Shown: in pieces, positions 1 through 10,300 of the stretch
Layout of the letters: each line of letters starts with the position of its first letter
Position numbering within the stretch: the stretch's first letter is position 1
DNA from: CAZYQW01 sp964649825
GTDB lineage: Bacteria; Planctomycetota; B15-G4; JADJEK01
NCBI GenBank assembly: GCA_964649825.1
Contig: CAZYQW010000137.1
Location: 62,001-126,000, forward strand
Length of the DNA: 64,000 bases
Reading direction: 5' to 3'
Notes under the pieces: generated by a model
Told to the model about the DNA's origin: nothing
Database searches by the model: none
Seen by the model: the letters and a program-made list of their open reading frames with translations, nothing else
Position numbers and translations under genes: made by a program

Positions 1-165
1 CGCGTCCGGGCGCGACTTGAACGGGTCGCGCGGCTCCTTCGCGTCGCGCGCCTCTTGGCCCTGTACCGCCCGTCTCTCGGCTCCCGTGATCGTGACGTCC
101 TGACCGCTCGCGGTGGAAATCAGTGCGAACAGGAGGAGCGCGAATTGGTGTGAGCGCGGCGTCAT
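1..165 (-). CDS. Secreted protein, N-terminal fragment (runs off the window)
   Basis: Only the first 55 codons are in the window; the gene continues to the left. The ATG at 165 is preceded by GGAGAACC. Residues 1-22 form a clear signal peptide: a basic Thr-Pro-Arg-Ser-His start, a Leu/Phe/Ala core and an Ala-Ser-Gly-Gln cleavage region. The rest is charged and rich in Asp, Glu and Arg, with no recognisable domain. It lies 31 bases downstream of the anti-sigma gene on the same strand, so it may be the last gene of that operon and could be an exported target or partner of the signalling pair. The product cannot be named from this fragment. Confidence 0.6.
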   Translation of the reverse strand, partial: MTPRSHQFALLLFALISTASGQDVTITGAERRAVQGQEARDAKEPRDPFKSRPDA

Positions 166-196
166 GAAAGGTTCTCCAGTGGCGGTGGACGAGAGT

Positions 197-658
197 TCAT
201 CGGTCGGCGGGCCACCACGTCGTGGTCGTGAGGGTCCCGCGCGCGGCCTTCGTCGGTCCGTACGAGATGCGCGAACGCGAGAGCGAGGATCGCGAAACGA
301 CGAGGCGGCCGGGCGGAATCGCGGCGGCGAGTGGCGGCGGCGGCGCGCTCCGCGTGGCGTCGATCGCGGTGGACGCGGCGGCCGGCGCCGGCGGCTCCCT
401 CGGAGCCAGGGACGTCGAGAGGATCCAGGCGACCACGAGCAGGAGCGCGGCGGTGGCGGCCGCCGGCGGTGGGACGACGCGCGTTCGAACCGGTTCGTGA
501 AGCGAGACGGGGGTTGGCCGGCTCACGATCCACTCCACCTCGGGGTACTCGCGCGCGCAGCGCTCGCATCGTCCGACGTGCTCGGCGAGGAGGCGCGGCT
601 CGACCCGCGCGTCGACGTCCTGCAACGACAGAAGTTGGTCGACGGTGTCGCAGTTCAC
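197..658 (-). CDS. Membrane-anchored zinc-finger anti-sigma factor
   Basis: Predicted to hold the neighbouring ECF sigma factor inactive at the membrane. The GTG start at 658 overlaps the sigma-factor stop (GTGA) and has an AAAGGAGA ribosome site, which decides this start over longer readings. Of 153 residues, the N-terminal part carries H-x3-C-x2-C (His27, Cys31, Cys34), the signature of ZAS-type anti-sigma domains. A hydrophobic segment near residues 67-86 would span the membrane once. The remaining 65 residues are Ala/Pro-rich and would be periplasmic, with no sensor domain that I recognise. The overlap implies translational coupling and near-equal production of both proteins. The function is inferred from the motif and the position. 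Confidence 0.8.
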   Translation of the reverse strand: MNCDTVDQLLSLQDVDARVEPRLLAEHVGRCERCAREYPEVEWIVSRPTPVSLHEPVRTRVVPPPAAATAALLLVVAWILSTSLAPREPPAPAAASTAIDATRSAPPPPLAAAIPPGRLVVSRSSLSRSRISYGPTKAARGTLTTTTWWPADR

Positions 659-1140
659 GTCGGCTCTCCTTTCGTCTCGATCCGTTCGCGCAGTCGCCGG
701 CGCGCGCGGAACATCCACGTCTTGACGGTCCCGGGCGGCACGCCGAGCTCGGCCGCGATCTCGCGCACCGAGCAACCCTCCCAGAAGAAGAGCTCGAGGC
801 AGGCGCGCTCCTCGCTCCGCAGGCCGTCGAGGTCGAGCTCCGGCGAAGCGGCGCGCGACGTCGCGACGCGCTCGGCATCGCTCGCCCGCGTCAGATCGAC
901 GCGCGCCCGCCGCGAGCGGACGTGATCGATCGCCTTGCGCACCGCCGCGCGCCGGATGAACGGCCACGGGTCGACCACGGGCCGGAGGCGCGGGAGCGAG
1001 CGCCAGATCGAGTACCAGGTCTCCTGGTACACGTCCTCGGCGTCGTCCGCGTCGCCGAGCAGACGAGCGAGCAGGCCGAGGACTCGGTCCCCATGCGCGC
1101 GCATCAATGGTTCGATTCCCGCGTCGATCGCGACCTCCAT
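655..1140 (-). CDS. ECF RNA polymerase sigma factor
   Basis: A 161-residue group 4 sigma factor. Region 2 includes the D-A-E-D-V-Y-Q-E-T-W stretch near residues 33-42, typical of the -10-recognising helix, followed by a Trp-Pro-Phe-Ile-Arg-Arg segment. Region 4 near residues 105-155 has the helix-turn-helix S-V-R-E-I-A-A-E-L-G-V-P-P-G-T-V-K-T-W. The length is normal for an ECF factor. It overlaps the downstream anti-sigma gene by four bases, the classic arrangement for a sigma/anti-sigma pair. The regulon is unknown; autoregulation from the 1141-1655 spacer is likely but not shown. Confidence 0.88.
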   Translation of the reverse strand: MEVAIDAGIEPLMRAHGDRVLGLLARLLGDADDAEDVYQETWYSIWRSLPRLRPVVDPWPFIRRAAVRKAIDHVRSRRARVDLTRASDAERVATSRAASPELDLDGLRSEERACLELFFWEGCSVREIAAELGVPPGTVKTWMFRARRRLRERIETKGEPT

Positions 1141-1655
1141 CGTTCGCCCCCTGTACGGATCGGAGCGGGCGCCGGTTTCATCCAGGCGGCCGATGGTCGG
1201 GTTTCTCGCCGGCGTGATCCGATCGTTCGCGCTTGGCGCGAGCCGTTAGTCGCCATCCGGCCGCCGTTTCGTCGCAGTACGCCGTCCTCGTCAACCGCCG
1301 TGGGCGACGAGACGACCCAAACGGCGCGGCGGCGCGCGAGAGCGGCGACCGCGGTGCGATCGACGGTTCTACGTCACACCCTCCGGCGAGACCGCGAACC
1401 GGGATCGATCGACTCCGTCGGGGTGGGGTCGTACCCGGTGCCGGCGTTCGTCACCAGCGTGACGACCGACCTCGATCCGTTCGTCCTCGCGGTCGCGAGG
1501 CTTCCGTTTCTTGCAATGGCCGAGGCGTAGGGCGACCGCCCGGCTCGCATCGAGCGAGCGATCGGGAAATGCTCGTGTGCGCCGACCGATCGCGGATCGA
1601 GATCCAGGAAGTCGAGCCCGCGACGTCGTTCGTCCCGGACCCCCGGCGGCGCCGG
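1141..1655. other. Intergenic spacer, no gene recognised
   Basis: A 515-base gap between two leftward genes. It should hold the promoter of the ECF sigma operon and the 3' end of the VCBS gene transcript. Open frames here have arginine-rich translations typical of shadows in high-GC DNA and lack convincing start sites. A short C-C-G-G-C/G-C-C-G-G stem lies at 1643-1655, directly after the VCBS stop. Nothing else was recognised. Confidence 0.4.
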
Positions 1656-4268
1656 TCAGAATGCCGGCCCATACGCGATCTCGAGTCCGTTCGTCGCGGT
1701 CGCCTGGAACGGCGCGCCGGGATCGAACACGAACGCCTGGTGGAAGAAGGACGTGCCGAGCGCGGCGGGGGGGATCACGACGGACAGGCTGAAGCCGCCG
1801 GACCCGGCCGCCGACGCTTGACCGCCAAACGGCACGACGAACGAGCCGAACCACGGCTGGCAGTAAGAGGACATCCCCGGGAACGGCAGGCTCGCGACAT
1901 TCGACTCGGCGAGGCCGACCACGAAGATGCAGTAGCTCGGCCCGTACGCGCCGCGCAGGTGGAACGTCGCCGGGCTGCCGACGCGGAACGGTCCGGTCGC
2001 GCCGAGCTGCGGTTTCATGCCGCCGGTGCCCTCGGAGGCGACCCCGTATTGCCGCCGGAAGCCGGAGTCGGGCCTCACGTACGAGCAGTTCCGGTAGACG
2101 CCTTCGTTCACGAGATCGACGTCGCCGTCACCGTCCACGTCGGCCGTGCCCGATGCGACGAGCATTTGGTAGATCGGCGCCTCGTAACCCGAGTTGTCCG
2201 GCTTCCGGAGCTGGATCGCCGTCCCGAACGGGTTTTGCTGCGACGGCTGGAAGACCACGTCCACGAGCCCGTCGGCGTTCGCGTCGACCGCGAAGACGCG
2301 TCGCGTCTCGTTGCTGAAGTACTCGCCGTACGCCAGCGGCGTGCTCGCCGTGAAGCCCGCGAAGCCGTCGTTCGTGAACATCACCGGGTCACCCGCCGTC
2401 GGCGCGCCGTTCGTGCGGTCGATCGCGCAGTAGTCGAGGTCGCCGTCGTGGTCGAAGTCGGCCAGCTCGACCCGGTCCCACGGGTACGTCGTGATCCCGA
2501 ACGGCTGCGACGCGCCGAATGCGCCGCCGCCGAGCCCGAGGCGGAAGCCGGAGTACGAGTGCACGAGGTCGACGTCGCCGTCCTGGTTCAGGTCCTCGGC
2601 GAACGCGACCCTCTCGCCGGCGAAGACCGCGCCGGGAGTGAAGAAGCCGGCACCATCGTTCAGGAAGAGCTTGGTCTTCGCGCCGACGTACGTGGTGCGG
2701 TGGAGAAGATCGAGGTCGCCGTCGTTGTCGACGTCGGCCGGCAGCCCCGCCTCGGTCTTGTCGAGCTCGAACGGACTCGGCTCGTGGAAGAAGGTCCCCG
2801 GCGCCGACGCGAGGCCCCCGTTCGAGAAGCCGCCGCCGCCGTTGTTCACCAGCCGTCGAACTCCGGTCACCGCCATGTCGGCGATGTGGGTGACCAGGAT
2901 GTCGAGGTCGCCGTCGCCGTCCCAGTCGCCCGGGTGGCCGGGGCCGCGATACTTCTCGTTCGGCGGCAGCAACGGGACGTCGAGCGGGACCATCGAGTAC
3001 CGACCGCTCCCGTCGTTGCGCCAGGCGGACGTCGTGCCGGGGTGGGCGTCGGGATCGCCGTCGTGGTCGATGTCCCAGAACGCTGCGTCGATGAGCTCGG
3101 TCTGGTCGGAGAGTGCCGCGTAGGGGTTCTCGGTGAGCAGGCCATCCGCGTAGTAGATCGCGCGGCCGGCCACGAGGTCGACGTCGCCGTCGGCGTCGAC
3201 GTCGAGCGCGCCTGCGAGGTGGCGCGCGCCGAGTCCTTGGATCTGGAACGCCGGAGCGAACGTCCCCGTCCCGTCGTTGTGACTGATCTCGAACTTCGAG
3301 AGGACGCCGTTGGTGGGATCCGACGGTCCGCCGCTGCCGCCGCAGCAGAGCCCGTCGAGGTCGCCGTCGAGGTCGACGTCGCCCAGGTTCGTCGCCGGTC
3401 CACCGACCTTCGTCGCCTCCATAGTAAAGGTGGCCGGGCCGGTGCGGCGCAGCACGCGGTACTGCCCCAGCATCCCGAACGCGACGATGTCCTCGTCTCC
3501 GTCCCCGTCGACGTCGCCCGCCGCCGCCATCGAGTCGCCGACCTGCGTCAAGTAGGAGACGGCCGGCTGCAGGATCGCGTTCACCACCGGAACGAGGTGG
3601 ATTCCGTTCGTGTAGGCGAGGACGAGGTCGGGAGAGCCGTCGCCGTTCACCTCGGCCAGCGAGAGCTTCGCCTCGGTGAAGTTCACCCCTCCCGTCGCGG
3701 TCAGCTCGGACGCGACGAGCATCGGCAAGCCGGATCCCTGGTTCAGGTAGATGCGAAACCTGTTGTTCGGCTCGCGCGTGCCGATGTCGCCGCGGCCGTC
3801 GCCGTCGAAGTCGGCCGCGACGAGCCCATAAAGGTCGGTCTCGACCACCGAAAACGTCGTGTACGGCATCGGCGGCGCGAGGCCGTTCGACGCGAAGGCG
3901 TAGACCCACCTCCCGATGCCGATGACGAAGTCGTCGCGACCGTCGCCGTTCAGGTCCGTGACGGCCGAGTGTTCGCGCTGCGAGCCGGTCGTGTTCACCG
4001 GGTGCACGAACGACCAGAGCTTCGTGAACGTGCCGGCCCCGTCGTTTCGATACCCGAACACCCTGACCGAGTCCTTGTCCGAGTCCTCCCAGAAGAACCC
4101 GAAGGCCTCCAGGTCGCCGTCGGCGTCGAGGTCGAGCATCTCGTCGATCCGCTCCTGGTTTGATGCGATCACGACCGGCGCGTCGAACCGCGCCGCGGAC
4201 GGCTGGGCGACGGACGTCGCCTCCGGGAGCAGCAGGAGCGCCAGAGCGGTGGAGAATCGTCGGCTCAT
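1656..4268 (-). CDS. Secreted FG-GAP/VCBS beta-propeller protein with planctomycete-type C-terminal domain
   Basis: A secreted protein of about 870 residues. The ATG at 4268 opens a signal peptide ending Val-Ala-Gln and has AAGGAC upstream; the open frame runs 23 codons further but that extension is arginine-rich and unlikely. The body carries about fourteen D-x-D/N-x-D-G-D-x-D-L/I calcium-binding loops, the hallmark of FG-GAP/VCBS repeats, which fold as integrin-like beta-propellers. The last 110 residues form a beta-rich domain ending in a T-N-G-L-E-I motif, shared with several other secreted proteins in this window and perhaps a sorting or anchoring module. A surface or extracellular binding role is inferred; no catalytic domain is seen. 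Confidence 0.85.
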   Translation of the reverse strand: MSRRFSTALALLLLPEATSVAQPSAARFDAPVVIASNQERIDEMLDLDADGDLEAFGFFWEDSDKDSVRVFGYRNDGAGTFTKLWSFVHPVNTTGSQREHSAVTDLNGDGRDDFVIGIGRWVYAFASNGLAPPMPYTTFSVVETDLYGLVAADFDGDGRGDIGTREPNNRFRIYLNQGSGLPMLVASELTATGGVNFTEAKLSLAEVNGDGSPDLVLAYTNGIHLVPVVNAILQPAVSYLTQVGDSMAAAGDVDGDGDEDIVAFGMLGQYRVLRRTGPATFTMEATKVGGPATNLGDVDLDGDLDGLCCGGSGGPSDPTNGVLSKFEISHNDGTGTFAPAFQIQGLGARHLAGALDVDADGDVDLVAGRAIYYADGLLTENPYAALSDQTELIDAAFWDIDHDGDPDAHPGTTSAWRNDGSGRYSMVPLDVPLLPPNEKYRGPGHPGDWDGDGDLDILVTHIADMAVTGVRRLVNNGGGGFSNGGLASAPGTFFHEPSPFELDKTEAGLPADVDNDGDLDLLHRTTYVGAKTKLFLNDGAGFFTPGAVFAGERVAFAEDLNQDGDVDLVHSYSGFRLGLGGGAFGASQPFGITTYPWDRVELADFDHDGDLDYCAIDRTNGAPTAGDPVMFTNDGFAGFTASTPLAYGEYFSNETRRVFAVDANADGLVDVVFQPSQQNPFGTAIQLRKPDNSGYEAPIYQMLVASGTADVDGDGDVDLVNEGVYRNCSYVRPDSGFRRQYGVASEGTGGMKPQLGATGPFRVGSPATFHLRGAYGPSYCIFVVGLAESNVASLPFPGMSSYCQPWFGSFVVPFGGQASAAGSGGFSLSVVIPPAALGTSFFHQAFVFDPGAPFQATATNGLEIAYGPAF

Positions 4269-4946
4269 GAGGAATCTCGTCCTTTTCGAACGTGTACGAC
4301 GGGTTCTTCGGTCGCCCCGCCGCGTGCGCGACACCATCGGTACCAGAACGCGCGGGAGTCCGGGCCGGGGCCAGCTCGGCGGAGGAAGTTCGGCCGCAGT
4401 CTCGGTCGAGGAACGTCCTCACGCACGATACGCGGGGATCCGCGCTTCGACCAGTCCCGAACGGCTTCCGTCCGGTGGAACGAACCGGGCCGTCGCGTCG
4501 TGCGACTCGCGGGGGACAGGTCTTTCCGAGTGACACTTGATTCCGCCGGGCACTCACCGCCGTGAAACACTGTCCCGGCGGACGTGGAAACCTCACGCCC
4601 GAGTTCGGAGTCTTCCCGTGGGTTCCTGGCGCGTGGCCGACGCCTCGCCTTTTCCCGGAGCTTCGGACACCCCAGATCGCGCGGACGGAGGCGTGACCCG
4701 CTGAAGCCGCCGCAAAGGTGACGCACCCCGACGGCGCCCCAAGACCCGGTTCAGGATCGGGACGCGGAGCCGCATGCCGCTCGGGTCACTCGGGCCGCGG
4801 GAGCGGCCTTCTCTACTTTCTCCGTCCGCATCGAAGGTCCGTGACGTCCTGCAGTGGGAGAGTCATTGGAGGTTCGTTCGCTGTCGCGCGCGAACCACGA
4901 ACCAGTTCGAGATCGGGGACATCCCGGGATTGGATCCACGACGACC
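4269..4946. other. Divergent intergenic region
   Basis: A 678-base spacer between the divergent starts of the VCBS gene (leftward) and the FG-GAP/tail-fibre-like gene (rightward). It must carry both promoters. Frames here are arginine-rich with no homology that I recognise, and no tRNA-like or strong hairpin structure was noticed. Confidence 0.4.
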
Positions 4947-6740
4947 ATGATCATCCTGTACTCGTTGATTGCGTCTACTGCTTTCGTCTCGTCCAGCACC
5001 GTCATCGAGCCGCCCGCGCGCCCGCCAGCGTTCGCCGACGTCGATGGAGATGGGCTCCTCGATCTCTATGCGACCATGCCCGGCGGCAAGGACGCGCTGC
5101 TGCGCAACCTCGGGAACGGGCGCTTCGAGGACGTGAGTGTGCGCGCCGGCCTCGAGGACCTGTCGGGCACGACCTCGGTCGCCTGGTGCGATGCCGATGA
5201 CGACGGTGATCCCGACCTGGCGCTCGCCGGCATGAATGGGTTGCGCGTCTTCATCAACAACGGCGGCGTGTTCGCCCCGGCCGTCCTGCGCCCCCATTCC
5301 GTGGACCTGCCGCTCCTCGTCGTTCAGTGGTTCGATTTCGACGGCGATGGCTTCGACGACGTCGCGGCCTACGGACCAACGGGATGGATCGTGCTGCAGA
5401 ACGAGCGCATGGGACGATTCAGTGCGATGGATGCGGGCTCGCCCGTCTTGTCCGGCCCAGACAGTGGCGGCAGTGGAAGCAGTGGGGGAGCCGTCGCTGC
5501 TTCACCGTTGGATGTACTTCCGGTGCTCGCGGGATTCCCGCAGCAAGTCCAGACCGCCTTGGTGCAGCTTCTCGCGCACGGAACGATTCCGGGAGCATGC
5601 GGCTCGACGCACGCTGCCCTCAGTTCGACCTTGACGTCACGCTGCACCGATTACGTCATTGACCAAGCCACTGGAACGTGCGCCATCCGGGCCTCGTCTC
5701 AGCCCCTGTTCGATCACTTGCTGCCGCTCGGCCCGTTCTTCTTCGTGAGCCCGAGCGGCAACGTCGGCATTCGCACGGTGTCTCCCGACGCGCGGCTGAC
5801 CGTGGTGCAGGATGCCGATGTCAACGACGGGGTGTCATTGGCGGAGGCGGGGCTGTTGCTGCGGGCTGTTGAGGGAGCCAACGCAGCTACGCTCCGGCTG
5901 GCCGCCGACAACGCGAACCTGAAGACTACAATCCAGGCCCAGCAGACGACGACAGCCACCATGCTGCCGCTGCTGCTGAATCCGCTGGGCGGCAACGTCG
6001 GGATCGGGACGATCAGCCCGCTGGCGAAGCTCCACGTCAACGGGAACCTGCGGGTCAACAACGGTAGTGGGAATGCGGCCATCACTCTCGACTCGCAGAC
6101 CAACGAGGGCGACATCAACTTCTTCGAGAATGGCGTCCACAAGTGCCAGATTCGGTTCGATGTCGATGCCAACGGCGGGAACTTCGACTTCAACGACCGA
6201 GTGAACGGTGCCGTCACGCGTCTGTACATTGCTGGCAACGGCAACGTGGGCATTGGCACCGGCAGCCCGCAGGCGAAGCTCGACGTGAACGGGTCCACCC
6301 GCACGCAATGCCTGACGATCACGGGAGGCTGCGACGTCGCCGAACCGTTCGCGGTGTCGGATGGCGACGCGGACCCAGGCATGGTCGTAGTGATCGATCC
6401 GTCCAACCCGGGTGCGCTGATGGTCTCCGAGCGAGCCTACGACAAGCGCGTCGCCGGCATCGTCAGCGGGGCGGGGGGCGTGAACACGGGCCTGACGCTG
6501 TCGCAGTCCGAGGTCCTGGACGGCGACGTACCGGTCGCGTTGACCGGGCGCGTCTATTGCTGGAGCGATGCGACGTACGGCGCGATCGAGGCCGGTGATC
6601 GGCTCACCACGTCAGCGACCCGTGGCCACGCGATGCGCGTGAGCGACGAGCACCTCTCTCCGGGTGCGGTCATCGGCAAGGCGATGACGAGCCTGTCCAG
6701 TGGCAAAGGCCTGGTCCTCGTTCTGGTCAACCTCCAATGA
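4947..6740 (+). CDS. Secreted FG-GAP protein with tail-fibre-like GNVGIGT repeats
   Basis: The ATG at 4947 was chosen because it opens a signal peptide (Met-Ile-Ile-Leu-Tyr-Ser-Leu-Ile-Ala core); the frame is open 31 codons upstream but that part has no such signal. The ribosome site is weak. Residues about 25-175 contain three or four D-x-D-G-D/D-x-D-D-G-D FG-GAP loops. After a Gly/Ser linker comes a region with three G-N-V-G-I-(G/R)-T-x-S-P-x-A-(K/R)-L-x-V motifs, the repeat found in phage tail fibres and bacterial trimeric surface proteins, and then a C-terminal beta region of about 150 residues resembling the end of such fibres. About 597 residues. The stop overlaps the next gene by ATGA. 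An extracellular adhesive or fibrous role is inferred. Confidence 0.75.
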   Translation: MIILYSLIASTAFVSSSTVIEPPARPPAFADVDGDGLLDLYATMPGGKDALLRNLGNGRFEDVSVRAGLEDLSGTTSVAWCDADDDGDPDLALAGMNGLRVFINNGGVFAPAVLRPHSVDLPLLVVQWFDFDGDGFDDVAAYGPTGWIVLQNERMGRFSAMDAGSPVLSGPDSGGSGSSGGAVAASPLDVLPVLAGFPQQVQTALVQLLAHGTIPGACGSTHAALSSTLTSRCTDYVIDQATGTCAIRASSQPLFDHLLPLGPFFFVSPSGNVGIRTVSPDARLTVVQDADVNDGVSLAEAGLLLRAVEGANAATLRLAADNANLKTTIQAQQTTTATMLPLLLNPLGGNVGIGTISPLAKLHVNGNLRVNNGSGNAAITLDSQTNEGDINFFENGVHKCQIRFDVDANGGNFDFNDRVNGAVTRLYIAGNGNVGIGTGSPQAKLDVNGSTRTQCLTITGGCDVAEPFAVSDGDADPGMVVVIDPSNPGALMVSERAYDKRVAGIVSGAGGVNTGLTLSQSEVLDGDVPVALTGRVYCWSDATYGAIEAGDRLTTSATRGHAMRVSDEHLSPGAVIGKAMTSLSSGKGLVLVLVNLQ

Positions 6741-7186
6741 ACGGTCTGGCCGTGAAATCCATGTCCATCGTCGGACTTGCGCTCACGACGTTCACGCCGC
6801 ACGTCCGTGCGCAGACCGGCGCCGCGTCGCGTGTGATGCTCGATCTGCCCGAGACCGCGCAGGCGCCGCCGGCCACTTCGACCATCGGCGGCTGTTCGGG
6901 CAACGTGACCTCGTTCAACCCGAGCTCGGCGGCCTCGATCATCGCCTACAAGGACAGCGTCGGTTGCCTTTCGCCGTGCTTGTCGACCGTCTACGTCGAC
7001 AAGGACGCGACGGGCTTCCAGGACGGCACCGCGCAGTTCCCGTTCCATTCGATCCCGGCCGCGCTCGCCGTCATTCATGAGCCGGGCACGATCGTGATCG
7101 CGGCGAATCAGCACCCGGCCGGGCTCTTCATCGACCAGGCCGTGACTCTGCGAGCCTCGGGAGGAACGGTCGCCATCGGCCCGTAG
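6737..7186 (+). CDS. Small secreted protein, truncated beta-helix-like
   Basis: A 149-residue protein starting at an ATG that overlaps the upstream stop (ATGA), so it is translationally coupled. The N-terminus is a signal peptide ending near Val-Arg-Ala-Gln. The C-terminal half has the pattern Y-V-D-K-D-A-T-G-x-Q-D-G-T followed by F-P-F-H-S-I-P-A-A-L, which opens many pectate-lyase-like right-handed beta-helix proteins, but it stops after the first one or two helix turns. It is either a genuinely short protein or a beta-helix gene that lost its 3' end. The tandem overlap suggests it works with the tail-fibre-like protein. Confidence 0.65.
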   Translation: MNGLAVKSMSIVGLALTTFTPHVRAQTGAASRVMLDLPETAQAPPATSTIGGCSGNVTSFNPSSAASIIAYKDSVGCLSPCLSTVYVDKDATGFQDGTAQFPFHSIPAALAVIHEPGTIVIAANQHPAGLFIDQAVTLRASGGTVAIGP

Positions 7187-7204
7187 GGCCGACGTCGCAC
7201 GGAA

Positions 7205-7236
7205 CCGAGCATCGCCGCGGCTGCGGCTTTGCTCGG
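7205..7236. terminator. Hairpin between convergent genes, possible bidirectional terminator
   Basis: C-C-G-A-G-C-A at 7205-7211 pairs with T-G-C-T-C-G-G at 7230-7236, with a second small C-C-G-C/G-C-G-G pairing inside. It lies 19 bases after the rightward gene ending at 7186 and 72 bases after the leftward gene ending at 7308. No run of T follows on either strand, so termination is only a suggestion. Confidence 0.35.
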
Positions 7237-7307
7237 CCCGCGCGAACGAATTGGCGCTCCAACCGCGCCGAGCCCAGGAAGCCGATTGGGTGGGAGGAGC
7301 CCTCCTC

Positions 7308-10300
7308 TCACGTCTGCGTCTTCCGGATCGCGTGGGAGACCGTTGCGGCCGGGCGGAAGGTGAGGTCATCGGGGTCGACGAGGGCGAGCCCCTGCACGTT
7401 GCGGGAGACCTGATAGGTGTAGAAGTTCCCGTGCGCGCCCATGTGAAGATTCGGATTCGAGCGCCAATAGTGTTCCACGAGCTCCTTGTACGTGGGCAGA
7501 TCGACCGCCCGAACGAGGGCGTAGATCTCGCCGTCGAGTTCCTGCTCGCCGAGCTGCACCCAGCTCGGGTTCGTCCCGCCGAAATCGATGCGCTTTCGTC
7601 TCGCGCTCTGGTTGAAGACGAACGCATAGCGGTCGGAGCCGAAGAACCAGGCCGTGTTCTGCTGTCCCAGCACCATGCCATCCGATGCGTCGACCACCTT
7701 CTCGAGCTCTTGTTGCTGCCCGGCCTCCAGCCGCTGCAGGAGTGCATCGAGCGGATCCTGGATCTCGTCGATGGAGAAGTACTTGTAGCGGTGGTCGTCT
7801 CGGCTCCAGAGTCGGACGCCCCATCCCTCGCCGAATCGCTTGAAGGTCGGCCCGCCGGATGGATTCGCATCGTTCAGCTCGTGCCAGTCCTGGAGGCTCT
7901 GCGCCTCCAGGACGTAGGCGTGGACGAGGAACATGAGGTCGTCGACGGGGACGTCGACGACCACGGCCTTGTCGTATTCGGGTACGTCCTGGGTCTTCTT
8001 CCCCGCGACGACGTCGAGAACCTCCGCTTGCGGCAATGCGTCGGAGATGATGCTCGACCCCTCCACCAGTGCGACGGTGGGATGCGCTCCCCGAGAGACC
8101 CACCAGCGCACGGTCTGAAAGCCCTCTTTTCGGTCGGCCGCGTCGCGTGCGGCCTCGGCGGCCTCGGCGGCTTTGTGCGAGGCCCAGAAATCGAGCCCAA
8201 GCCGGATGCCTTCGAGCGCGATGAGGAACCCCGCCCCGCCTCGGGTCCGCGCCGACATCTGCGGCGCCCCGCGGGGGCCGTAGCTCTGGCGCCCCGAAGA
8301 CGAGGCGCGTTCCACCATCTCGTTCAACTGCGCCTGACGGGTGAGCGACTCCAGCAGCTCGACGCGATAGTGCGTCTCCATGATGCGCTGCACCCGCGCG
8401 TGCGAGCCGAGCCGGCGGGCGATGATGTGGATCCGCTCCGGCGACCAGGTGGCGCGAATGGACTTCCAGGTCGCGCGCACGTGTTCGGCGACCACCCGGC
8501 GCCCCACGATCCCGCGCAGGGCGCGCAGGCTGGCGTCGTACTCGCCGCGCAGGCGGTGCAGCTCCTGATAGTCGCGAAAGCGGAGAGCGTTCATCATCGA
8601 CACCAGCGTGGTGAAGACCCGGGCGTAGGCGCTCATCCCGGCCTCGTGCGTCGAGAGGCTCTCGCGCACGTTGGTGAGGTCGATGCCGCGCGCGTGGGTC
8701 GCGAGCGCCGCGAGCCGGGCGGAGACTCGTGAGAGGTCGCGTGAGTCCCGCATCCCGGCCTCCCCCGACGAGGCGGTCTGCATCGCCGTCCACACGGGAT
8801 TGGCGGCTACCGCGAACGCCCGTTCGCGCGCGGCGAGCTCGGCGCGGATCTGCTCCATCGACCGGAGCAGGGGCTCCGGAGCTCCCGCGAGGACGAGCCC
8901 CTCGTGCATCTGGCGTGCGCTCGTCTGGAGGTCGCGGATCTCCCCCAGTCTCGCGTACGCCGCGTCGAGCACCGGCACCTGCGAACGGACGAGCGCCATC
9001 ACCCCCTGGATTCCGGTCGTGTCGAAGGTCACCCGCTCCAACGCGCCCCCGCGCGCGCGGGTCGCCTGGTATGTACCTCCGGTGGACGGGTCGGCGAGTA
9101 CCGGGTCGAGCTCCACGCCCGCGGCCTCCAGGAAGCGGAAGGAAGACGGGCCACCGGGCGCGATGAACGACTCGCTGGTCTGCATCACCAGGCGCGCCGC
9201 GCCGCCTCCGGCCTCGTAGGTCAAGCGAAGGGCGGAGATCATCCCCGCCACGTCGGGGCCTTGCACCTTTCCACCGTGGTGAGGAGGCTCGAAGAGCTGG
9301 AGGTTCCTCCCCTGCGCGCCCAGGATGCGGAGGAAGGCGGCCTCGCCGATCGCGTTGACGATCTCGGGGAACTGGCGGAGTCGGGCGTCCGCGGTGACCA
9401 GGAAGCGATCTCCCGTCACCAGGTCGGTGATGACGGTGACGGGGCTCGTGCTGTTCTTGTCGAACGTGCGACGGCTCGGGTCCATCATGCGGCGATGCGC
9501 CTCCACCGATCGGAACTCGATGAGCTCGAAGTCGCCGATGATCTGCTTTCGCACATGCACCTGCGCGCCGGCGGGACCAACTCGCGACCCCGCTGCCGCC
9601 GTCCCGGTCACCTCGATCTCCACGACCTGCGAGGACGGGACGAGGTTCAGCCGCATCGCGGTCCAGTCGGCCTGACCCACTGCGCTGCGGAGCTGCTCGC
9701 GGGCGACCTCGAGCGTCGTCCCGCGAAAGGCCGAGTGCGACAGGAACGCAGACGCGGCGTTCAGGTGGTCCGCGTCCGTGTGCGAGAGGAGGGCGCGGAT
9801 GGGCAGAGTCGCCGCGCCCGAAGCCGAGAGAGCGAGGACGGAATTCAAGAGACGTCCCACTCCGGAGGTGCGCCCCGCTTGATCGACGCCGAGGTCGAGG
9901 ATGACGCTCCCCGCCCCACTGACGGAGGAGACGAGGATCGAACGTCCTTTCCCCACCGGGAAGATGTAGCTCTCGACTCCCGCCTGGAGAGGTGCAGGAT
10001 CGACGATGCGCAGCCCGCGCAGGCGAACTCCTTCGGCTGATTCGGCCGTCGTCGTGACGAAGAGGAGGAGGTCTCCGTCGCCGACGTGGAAGCCCGCCGG
10101 GAAGTCCGTGGCGAGCCGCTGCTCGTCCGCTTCGTCGAGCTCGATGCCCCACGTCCCGAGGAGAGCGCGGTTCTCGTCGAGCCGTGCGTCGCCGACCCCG
10201 TTGCCCGCGGGATCGGAGGCATCGCGCCGTACGGTGCCTTGCGATGCCCCCTGCTGCCGTACGTGAACGAGCTCGTGGGCCATCAGCCTGCGGCCGGGCT

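Noticed and set aside
1233..4163. A 976-residue rightward open frame opposite the VCBS gene
   Set aside because: It is the complement of the periodic D-x-D-G-D coding sequence. The translation is Arg/Val/Asp-rich without motifs, and it has no ribosome site.
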